From a virus: a DNA stretch of 45,994 nt. Below the pieces are notes generated by a model, which had not been told where the DNA came from, did no database searches, and saw only the letters and a program-made list of their open reading frames with translations. Made by a program: the position numbers and the translations under genes. Location of the stretch: the IMG/VR virus record IMGVR_UViG_3300022208_000001, positions 1 through 45,994 of that record. One strand, 5' to 3'. This document shows positions 36,758 to 43,609 of the stretch, piece after piece. Position 1 is the first letter of the stretch. Every line of letters begins with the position of its first letter.

Positions 36758-38295
36758 TGGCTGGAATAACTATTAATAGAATAGGTGGCGGTCTTGGCAG
36801 ACAACAACCGGGTGAAGACTATATTTCTGGTCTTATAGTTAAACAGGCAACATTACCAAGTGGGTTTGCAGCTGATGACAGGATTAAAAAAGTAACTACA
36901 TTAGCAGAAGCTGAAGCATTAGGAATTGTTAATACACATTATGATGAAACAAAGGCAACAGGAGGAAATGTAGAAATAACAGCAGCAGGTGCAACTGGAG
37001 ATGTTTGGACAATAAAAATTACTCCGGTTGGGTCATCCGTAATAACATTAGGTACATATACAGAGCAAAGTGGAGATACAACAGCTTTAATTGCTACAGG
37101 ATTGTATAACAATGTGAATTTAAATACAATTAATCATGGATTTACAGCAACAAACTCTGTCGCTTCAAATGTTGCTTTAATAGCACCTGCAAAATTAGGT
37201 GAATCTATTAATTCAGGATTAGTTTGTTCTTCAACTGGCGCAGGTACGGATACAGAAACTCAGTTTTCTGGTGGTGTAGGTTCTGTAATTGCTATAATTT
37301 ATTATCATGTATCGGAATTTTTTGCTTTATCTCAACAAATAACAGGATTAGCACAAGGTATTTTATACATCGGCATATATACATCTTATGATGGTTCGCA
37401 ATTAGGGTTATTACAAAATTATGCAAGCGGTAAAATTCGACAAATTGGGGTTTTCTTGCCTGACACATTTGCATCTAGCATGGTTACTATATCTCAGACG
37501 GAATGCACAACTTTAGAAACTGAAAACCAACCTTTGTCAGTATTATTGACAGCAGATTTTTCAGCCACAACCTTATCAGCTTTAGCGGATATGAGAGCTT
37601 TGAGTTCTAAAAATATATCTGTAGTAATAGGAGAAGACAAAGGGGCTTCTGGTGGTGCGTTAGTAGGAATAGAAGGGTTTTCGATTTCAAACTTAGGTGC
37701 AGCACTTGGAACTATGGCTAATGCTTATGTTCATGAGAATCTAGGATGGAGGCAGAAATTTAACCAAATTCACGGTACAGAATACGAAAATTTGCAATTT
37801 GTTACCGGAGAAGCTTACGATGTACAATCAGCAACTGCTTTACAGGAATTAACAAATAAAGGATATTTGTATTTAACAAAAGAAATTAATGTAAACGGAT
37901 CATTCTTTAACGACACTCCAACTTCTACAGTAATAACTAGCGATTATGCGTTTATTGAAAATAACAGAACAATTGACAAAGCAGCTAGATTAATAAGAGA
38001 GAACTTAGTCCCTAAGATAAATGCTCCTTTATATGTTAATGCAACAACAGGGAAGTTGTTGTTAGCAACGATCGAAGATTTTAAAAACGATGCATTTAGA
38101 GCGTTAGAAAATATGGCGGCAAATGGAGAAATAAGCACAAATGAAGATGGAACACTTCCAGCTACATCTGTAGTTATTGATCCCGATCAAGATGTATTGA
38201 CATCATCTGAAATAGTTCTAACCGTAACGATAGTCCCAGTTGGAGTTGCTCGTCAAATTACTGTTAATATTGGATTTGCAATTTCATTAGGATAA
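36757..38295 (+). CDS. Tail sheath protein (DUF2586-like)
   Basis: 512 residues. The start MAGITINRIGGGLGRQQPGE is the classic DUF2586 beginning, and the C-terminal part (ENLGWRQKFNQIHGTEYENL, DYAFIENNRTIDKAARLIRE, NAPLYVNATTGKLL) carries the sheath core with hinge and last strands. About residues 65-170 (NVEITAAGATGDVWTIKITP to the GTDTETQFSGG end) look like an inserted surface domain. The protein identifies the phage as contractile-tailed. Confidence 0.85.
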   Translation: MAGITINRIGGGLGRQQPGEDYISGLIVKQATLPSGFAADDRIKKVTTLAEAEALGIVNTHYDETKATGGNVEITAAGATGDVWTIKITPVGSSVITLGTYTEQSGDTTALIATGLYNNVNLNTINHGFTATNSVASNVALIAPAKLGESINSGLVCSSTGAGTDTETQFSGGVGSVIAIIYYHVSEFFALSQQITGLAQGILYIGIYTSYDGSQLGLLQNYASGKIRQIGVFLPDTFASSMVTISQTECTTLETENQPLSVLLTADFSATTLSALADMRALSSKNISVVIGEDKGASGGALVGIEGFSISNLGAALGTMANAYVHENLGWRQKFNQIHGTEYENLQFVTGEAYDVQSATALQELTNKGYLYLTKEINVNGSFFNDTPTSTVITSDYAFIENNRTIDKAARLIRENLVPKINAPLYVNATTGKLLLATIEDFKNDAFRALENMAANGEISTNEDGTLPATSVVIDPDQDVLTSSEIVLTVTIVPVGVARQITVNIGFAISLG

Positions 38296-38307
38296 AAAAT
38301 AAAAATT

Positions 38308-38724
38308 ATGAGCATACCTTTAGTAAACGGACGAGCATATAGTTATGTAGATATAACATTTGTGGCATTAGGCGTTGCACTGCCAAGCATATCGTCTATA
38401 AATTATACGCAAGAACAGCCAAAAGAAAATCATCACGGAACAGGGAATAATCCAGTAAGCAGGGGGCGTGGTGCAAAAAATGCAACAGCATCATTTGATA
38501 TATCCATGAATGATGTTGAAGCGCTCAGAGATGCAGCACCAAATGGAGATTTATTAGATATACCTCCATTTGATATTGTTGTTGTGTTTGGAAACCCGCA
38601 AAAACCGGTTACACATGTGATAAAAAACTTTGAATTTAGTGATGACGGAGTAGAATCATCAACAGGAGATACAGATATCAAAAGGACATTTGCAGGCACG
38701 CCTTCACATATAAAATATAGATAA
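38308..38724 (+). CDS. Tail tube protein
   Basis: 138 residues: beta-sandwich pattern of a tail tube subunit (AYSYVDITFVALGVALPSIS, NATASFDISMNDVEALRDAA, PFDIVVVFGNPQKPVTHVIK, NFEFSDDG). It follows the sheath by 12 nt, the standard order. It forms the inner tube around which the sheath contracts. Copy B of the 234-bp cassette starts 2 nt after the stop. Confidence 0.82.
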   Translation: MSIPLVNGRAYSYVDITFVALGVALPSISSINYTQEQPKENHHGTGNNPVSRGRGAKNATASFDISMNDVEALRDAAPNGDLLDIPPFDIVVVFGNPQKPVTHVIKNFEFSDDGVESSTGDTDIKRTFAGTPSHIKYR

Positions 38725-38725
38725 C

Positions 38726-38959
38726 TTAACTCTCTTAGAATCGCATATTTGAAATGAACAAGTACAATTATACATATAGAATAATCTAAGCGAGTTAAAA
38801 TGAACTACAACAAACAATATATCAATAAGTTACAAGGATTATGAAAAATAGTGTAAAATACAGAATTAAAAATGTAACTAAAATAGTTAATTGCTTGATT
38901 ATCAGCATGCATAGAATATATAAAATTGATATAAATTAATAGCAACAAATGTTATAAAA
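38726..38959 (+). repeat. Duplicated intergenic cassette, copy B
   Basis: Gapless homologue of 966-1199 (constant offset 37,760). The first 82 bases are identical; the middle varies; the block near 38867-38908 is again nearly identical. It runs from just after the tube-protein stop to the ATG of the tail chaperone (38960) and ends in AACAAATGTTATAAAA. Bases 38728-38739 and 38785-38796 form the same 12-bp stem with one mismatch. No long ORF is present, only peptides of 11, 14 and 32 codons. Confidence 0.9.
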
Positions 38960-39262
38960 ATGAAAGAAAAAGTATTGCGTATCGAAAGCAGAAAACTGCA
39001 TAAATTTATATTTACATTAGATGGTAAAGATCATGAATATCATATACAAGAACCGACATTTGAACAATTGATAGCTGCGAATGATGTTTTATATGACAAT
39101 ACAGGAAATTTGAATTTAATGAGAGCAGGAAAAGTCATTTGGGAATTATGCTGTGTATCATATGATGAAATAATAGAAAATGAGCCAAAAATATTAATGA
39201 CAATATGTAATAAATTATCAGCTTTTGCTCTTCCTTTAGATATTGAAATAAAAAAAAAATAA
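38960..39262 (+). CDS. Tail assembly chaperone, short (G-type) product
   Basis: 100 residues (FIFTLDGKDHEYHIQEPTFE, QLIAANDVLYDNTGNLNLMR). Position between tube and tape measure identifies it as the first chaperone product. It ends EIKKK at a run of ten adenines (39250-39259), where ribosomes can slip to the -1 frame to make the longer product. It helps assemble the tail tube around the tape measure and is usually not in the virion. Confidence 0.82.
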   Translation: MKEKVLRIESRKLHKFIFTLDGKDHEYHIQEPTFEQLIAANDVLYDNTGNLNLMRAGKVIWELCCVSYDEIIENEPKILMTICNKLSAFALPLDIEIKKK

Positions 39263-39474
39263 GACTATATAGTCTTACAAAAAGCAAAACTCTAGGGTTA
39301 GGGCAAAAAATAGCCTTAATCCTTTTTTATTTACATATAGATATATATAAAAGCAAAAATCCTGTGGATGATTTAGCAAAATATTGGAATCATATATTAT
39401 ATTTAGCCGAAATGGATATTTTATCTATCTCCCAAATTCCTTTAAAATTTGAACAATGCCCGATAAACAAGTAA
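39250..39474 (+). CDS. Tail assembly chaperone frameshift extension (T-type)
   Basis: From the A10 tract the -1 frame is open for about 71 codons without a stop to TAA 39472-39474, overlapping the tape measure start by 19 nt. It reads LYSLTKSKTLGLGQKIALIL, YLHIDIYKSKNPVDDLAKYW, NHILYLAEMDILSISQIPLK, a plausible helical domain, and has no good start codon of its own. This is the GT-type frameshift arrangement found in most tailed phages. A 16-bp palindrome lies directly after the slip site. Confidence 0.8.
   Translation, partial: KKKIRLYSLTKSKTLGLGQKIALILFYLHIDIYKSKNPVDDLAKYWNHILYLAEMDILSISQIPLKFEQCPINK
39261..39276. promoter_or_regulatory. Palindrome at frameshift site with origin-type half-sites
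   Basis: AAGACTATATAGTCTT is a perfect 16-bp palindrome beginning 2 nt after the A10 run. Its halves AAGACTAT and ATAGTCTT are exactly those of the inverted repeat 11513-11530 in the candidate origin, without the TC spacer. As RNA it would form a 6-bp hairpin with a 4-nt loop near the slip site. It may be a frameshift stimulator, a second initiator-binding site, or both. Confidence 0.55.
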
Positions 39475-41021
39475 CATATATATTGAATTTACGGGATCAG
39501 TTTTCGTCTCGTTTGGGATTTGCAAATAAAGCAACGCAGCAATTTGATCGTTCAGTAGGAAGTTTAATCGGCAGATTTGCAACATTTGCAGCCGTAGGAG
39601 GCGTAGTATTAAGTTCTGTAAAAAAAATAGCAGATTTTGAAGAAGCAGTATCTAATTTATCCGCAATAACAGGAGCGACTGGGGAAGATTTAGATTATTT
39701 AAAAAATAAAGCGATAGAGCTTGGGAAGGCTACAACTAAAAGCTCTATAGACACAATTACAGCATTTAAGCTAATAGCAAGTGCAAAGCCTGAACTATTA
39801 GATAATGCACAAGCTTTAGCAGCAACAGCTAAAGAAGCAATTGTATTAAGTGAAGCATCAGGACTAGAATTACCAGAGGCAGCAACAGCGCTCACAAGTG
39901 CGTTAAATCAGTTTAATTTATCTGCTGACGAATCAAGTAGAGTTATAAATATTTTAGCAGCAGGTGCAAAATTTGCAGGAGCAGAAATACCAGATCTGAC
40001 AGCTTCATTAAAAGAAGTTGGAGGTATAGCTGATTCGGTAGGATTGAGTATTGAGCAAACATCGGCTATTATTGAAACTATATCAAGCAAGGAATTAAAA
40101 GGTTCAAAAGCAGGGATAAAATTAAGAAATGTTTTTTTACGATTAGCGTCTGGTGTAGATCAATATAATCCACGAATAGTAGGATTAAGTAAAGCTTTAG
40201 AAAACTTAGCTCCTTTACAAGATGATGTAAATAAATTAGAAAAAATGTTCGGTAGAGAAAGTTTAGATGCTGCACAAGCTTTAATAAAGCAAAGGCAAAG
40301 GCTTGACGAGCTTACCGAATCTATGACAGGAACAAATACGGCATATGAGCAAGCTCGTGTTAATACAGATAATTTGAATTCAGATATAAAACGATTAAGT
40401 TCAGCTTGGGAAGGGTTTATTTTAAATCTAGATAAAGGAACAGGCAGTATATCAACATTTATTAGACGAACTGTCATCGGAATGACTAAATTAATTGAAT
40501 TAATAGATGAATTTAATAGTTCTACGAGTCAAATAGGATCAAGTAAAGCGCAAGCCTTTTTTGAAAAATCTGATAAATTTTTTATAGATTCAGCAAAAAC
40601 TAAAGAAGAAAAATTAAAAGTAATATCTGATTTAATTGCGGATTATAATAATCAATTAATAATATTAGAAAGAGAAAGTAAAAAAATCGGATTTTTTACT
40701 CCAAAATCAGAAAAACGCCGAATCGAAGAACAGACAATAAAATTTAAAGAGTTAATAAAATTAAATGAAGATTATAAAGAATCTATATTAAATCCGATAA
40801 CAGAAAAACCAAAAAAAGATTCATTGGCTGCACTAGGGGAAGATTCAATTACAAAAATAACAGCAGGAGCGCCGAAAATATTTAATATAAATATTGAAAA
40901 TTTGATAAAAGATTTTTCAATATCAACAGAAACAATTACAGAAACAGCAGGGCAGGTAAGAGATATAGTAACAGAATCATTGCAATTAGCATTAGCCGAT
41001 TTGCAAGCAGTAGCGCAATAA
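39456..41021 (+). CDS. Tail tape measure protein (TP901-type)
   Basis: 521 residues. The N-terminal two-thirds match the TP901 family core: ADFEEAVSNLSAITGATGED, DYLKNKAIELGKATTKSSID, AATALTSALNQFNLSADESS, AGAEIPDLTASLKEVGGIAD, SVGLSIEQTSAIIETISSKE. A hydrophobic segment lies near residue 35-52 and the C-terminus is coiled coil. A length of 521 residues implies a short tail. It overlaps the chaperone extension. Confidence 0.88.
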   Translation: MPDKQVTYILNLRDQFSSRLGFANKATQQFDRSVGSLIGRFATFAAVGGVVLSSVKKIADFEEAVSNLSAITGATGEDLDYLKNKAIELGKATTKSSIDTITAFKLIASAKPELLDNAQALAATAKEAIVLSEASGLELPEAATALTSALNQFNLSADESSRVINILAAGAKFAGAEIPDLTASLKEVGGIADSVGLSIEQTSAIIETISSKELKGSKAGIKLRNVFLRLASGVDQYNPRIVGLSKALENLAPLQDDVNKLEKMFGRESLDAAQALIKQRQRLDELTESMTGTNTAYEQARVNTDNLNSDIKRLSSAWEGFILNLDKGTGSISTFIRRTVIGMTKLIELIDEFNSSTSQIGSSKAQAFFEKSDKFFIDSAKTKEEKLKVISDLIADYNNQLIILERESKKIGFFTPKSEKRRIEEQTIKFKELIKLNEDYKESILNPITEKPKKDSLAALGEDSITKITAGAPKIFNINIENLIKDFSISTETITETAGQVRDIVTESLQLALADLQAVAQ

Positions 41022-41023
41022 TT

Positions 41024-41995
41024 ATGTTAAGGTTAAATTCTGAAATAACAATAGGAAGATACGTGTTTAGGTACGTGACTAACTTGCAAATAAATAAAAG
41101 TTGGGAAACGTTAACTGATACTGCTGTAATAGAAATGCCTGGTAAGTTAAAAAACGAACAATCATTTTTAAAGGACTTGATAAGAGTAAATGATGCGGTT
41201 ACTATAAAACTTGGATATTTTCCTAATTTAGTAACAAGATTTACTGGCTATGTTTCAAGTATAGTTCCAGGATCACCTTTAAAAATACGATGTGAAGATG
41301 AATCTTTTAAATTAAAACAACAATTTTTAGAGTCTTATTCAAAGAAGCCTGTAACATTAGAAACATTAATAAAAGATAATTATACAGGAGAGGTGAATGT
41401 TGCTGATGCAGATTTAGGTGGATTTTCAATTGACAAAGGAGCTACATTAATTCAAGTAATTCAAAAAATCAGAACAGATTATAAATTATTTGGATGGTTT
41501 AGAAATGGAGTTTTAAATATTGGACTTCCATATATTAAAATCGGGGGAATAAAAAATTTTAAGTTTCAAAGAAATATAATTGATGGTGATAATTTAATAT
41601 CAACAGAAGCCGGAGATTTACAAACAATCGCTTATGGAATTAGTATCTTGTCTGACGGCACTAAAATAGAATTATATACTTATTATGAAAATGGAATAAT
41701 TAAAACATCTGAAATTAATCCTGGTGGCAATTTAAACAGATATTCAACTAAAGGATTAAGTAAGAAAAAACTGGCTGTAATATTAGAAAGATGGTTGCCT
41801 AATTTATATTATACTGGCTTCAAAGGTTCATTTACGACATTTGGAGAGCCGGTTGTTGATCATGGAGATATTGCAGAAATTACGGATTTAAAATATCCAG
41901 AAAAAAATGGTAAATATTTAATAAAAGCAGTATCCATTAATTTTGGCGTTGATGGATATAGGCAAACGGTAGAATTAGAAAGAAAAATTAATTAA
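41024..41995 (+). CDS. Baseplate hub protein (gpD/gp44-like)
   Basis: 323 residues: RLNSEITIGRYVFRYVTNLQ, a cystine-free beta-rich N-terminal barrel, AVTIKLGYFPNLVTRFTGYV, and a C-terminal VDHGDIAEITDLKYPEKNGK with YLIKAVSINFGVDGYRQTVE. This plan is that of the T4 gp27/Mu gp44/P2 D hub proteins. It starts 2 nt after the tape measure and overlaps the spike gene by one base. Confidence 0.75.
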   Translation: MLRLNSEITIGRYVFRYVTNLQINKSWETLTDTAVIEMPGKLKNEQSFLKDLIRVNDAVTIKLGYFPNLVTRFTGYVSSIVPGSPLKIRCEDESFKLKQQFLESYSKKPVTLETLIKDNYTGEVNVADADLGGFSIDKGATLIQVIQKIRTDYKLFGWFRNGVLNIGLPYIKIGGIKNFKFQRNIIDGDNLISTEAGDLQTIAYGISILSDGTKIELYTYYENGIIKTSEINPGGNLNRYSTKGLSKKKLAVILERWLPNLYYTGFKGSFTTFGEPVVDHGDIAEITDLKYPEKNGKYLIKAVSINFGVDGYRQTVELERKIN

Positions 41996-42564
41996 TGGCT
42001 ACAATAAAAGATATATTATTAGATTTTGTTCAAATTTGGAGTAATCAAAATAAAATATACTCAGTTCAATGTATTGTCAAAAGTGTTGATATAGCCAAAA
42101 GAATATGTATTTGTACTCCTGTAGATGGCAGTGCAGATATATTAAACGTGAGATTAGAAGCTGATATTAATGTAAATTCAGAAGATGAACCTATTAATTC
42201 AAATCCTAAAGGTTGTTTTATAGTGCCGAAAGTTGATAGTTTAGTTGGAGTTACATTTTTATCAAAAACAGAAGCATTTATAAATATTTGGACAGAAATT
42301 GAGGGAATTATTGTAAAAACCACTACCTTTACATTTAATGATGGCTCATATGGTGGGTTAATAAAAATTAGCGATTTAGTTGATAGATTAAAAGATTACG
42401 AAACTTTGCTAACACAATTAAAAACAGATTTTAACTCATGGACACCAGTGTGGCAAGATGGAGGATTAGCATTAAAAACTATATTAAGTGCAGGATATTT
42501 GACAAAAACAATACCTAGTTCGCAAATTAGTGAATTTGAAAATGATAAAATTATACACGGATGA
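41995..42564 (+). CDS. Baseplate spike protein (gp45-like)
   Basis: 189 residues: an OB-like N-terminal region (KIYSVQCIVKSVDIAKRICI, CTPVDGSADILNVRLEADIN) and a beta segment with NDGSYGGLIKISDLVDRLKD, then helical tail. Bacteroidota myophages encode such short spike proteins after the hub. It would form the membrane-puncturing tip. ATGA-type overlap with the next gene. Confidence 0.65.
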   Translation: MATIKDILLDFVQIWSNQNKIYSVQCIVKSVDIAKRICICTPVDGSADILNVRLEADINVNSEDEPINSNPKGCFIVPKVDSLVGVTFLSKTEAFINIWTEIEGIIVKTTTFTFNDGSYGGLIKISDLVDRLKDYETLLTQLKTDFNSWTPVWQDGGLALKTILSAGYLTKTIPSSQISEFENDKIIHG

Positions 42565-42860
42565 TAAGCTACGATTTAATTTTAGATTTAAACAATGATT
42601 TGATAATTGAAAATGGCGATTTTGCTATCGGTCAAAGTGATGATCAAAATATTGAAGCCATATTATTGGCTGAAAAAGGGCAATTTTATGAAACTGTTTT
42701 ATTAGGGTATGGCATTAGGAAAAAATTAAATTCACCATTTAATAAATTGACTGAAAGAAAATTAATAAGGGAGAATTTAAAAAAAGATAATTATAATGTT
42801 AAAATATTAAATATTGCAAATGATATTGGAATTGAGGTAGATGCTGATAAAATAAAATGA
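42561..42860 (+). CDS. Baseplate wedge protein (gp25/gpW-like)
   Basis: 99 residues: SYDLILDLNNDLIIENGDFA, IGQSDDQNIEAILLAEKGQF, YETVLLGYGIRKKLNSP fits the gp25-like (lysozyme-homologous, inactive) wedge protein of contractile tails (D...DL.i..GD....s..Q....iL...KG.....p..G.G). It lies between spike and LysM-like genes as in other phages of this type. Confidence 0.78.
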   Translation: MISYDLILDLNNDLIIENGDFAIGQSDDQNIEAILLAEKGQFYETVLLGYGIRKKLNSPFNKLTERKLIRENLKKDNYNVKILNIANDIGIEVDADKIK

Positions 42861-43165
42861 TTGTAAAGGCAAAAAATAAACAAAGTTTAATGGATTTGAC
42901 AGTAGAAAATTACGGTCAAATGGATAATTTAGCACAAGTTTCAAGAGACAATAATATCTCTATATCTGAATATTTAGAAATAAATAAAGAAATAGAAATA
43001 AATGAATACGAGGGGAATGAATTAATAAAAAATGCAATAAGAACACAAAATATTACATTAAATAATGATGCAGAATACGAAATAATTGAAATAATAATAA
43101 ATAAAGTATTTGAAGATGGCTCAAATGCAATATTTGAAGATGATAATAATCATATATTAGAATAA
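42857..43165 (+). CDS. LysM-like baseplate protein
   Basis: 102 residues. KNKQSLMDLTVENYGQMDNL followed by AQVSRDNNISISEYLEINKE, IEINEYE is the LysM-type pattern (NQSLxDLAVxxYG...L..vs..N.is....l) found in small tail proteins that link wedge and tube (gp53/tail X-like). An acidic C-terminus follows. ATGA overlap with the wedge gene. Confidence 0.72.
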   Translation: MIVKAKNKQSLMDLTVENYGQMDNLAQVSRDNNISISEYLEINKEIEINEYEGNELIKNAIRTQNITLNNDAEYEIIEIIINKVFEDGSNAIFEDDNNHILE

Positions 43166-43609
43166 ATGGCAGATACAAAAGTAAGTCAATTAACTGAAAC
43201 AGCAATAACATCTGGGGGGTATTATGAAACATCAATACCGGACGGTATTGGAGGCTGGTTAAGTAGAAAAATTTCAAATTCTAATTTATTCGCAGTCGTA
43301 AATACATATATTGCGCAATCGACTCAAACCGCAAAAGAGAAAAATAAAAGTACAAATTTTACGAAAGCATTCGGAGCAGATGTAGCAATAGATGGCATAG
43401 ATTTTATTTGGGTTTCGGGCACACCAAGTGTAAAAGTAGGAACGGCACCAGATGGAAATGATATAATATCTGGGAGAACGCCAACAGGTGGCAATGCTAG
43501 CAGAAATTTATTATCGGAATATTTTGAAAATGCAACAACATTATATTTTACAATTACAAGTGGCATAATAGACATTATAATAAATTATAGAAATAATTAT
43601 AACTCATGA
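43166..43609 (+). CDS. Fibre-base or structural protein
   Basis: 147 residues: MADTKVSQLTETAITSGGYY, ETSIPDGIGGWLSRKISNSN are the usual start of phage virion-surface proteins (a short trimer-interface helix/strand). The C-terminal half has repeated Gly/Thr/Asn strands. Starts directly after the LysM-like stop and overlaps the large fibre gene by 4 nt, so it is likely its attachment partner. Confidence 0.65.
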   Translation: MADTKVSQLTETAITSGGYYETSIPDGIGGWLSRKISNSNLFAVVNTYIAQSTQTAKEKNKSTNFTKAFGADVAIDGIDFIWVSGTPSVKVGTAPDGNDIISGRTPTGGNASRNLLSEYFENATTLYFTITSGIIDIIINYRNNYNS

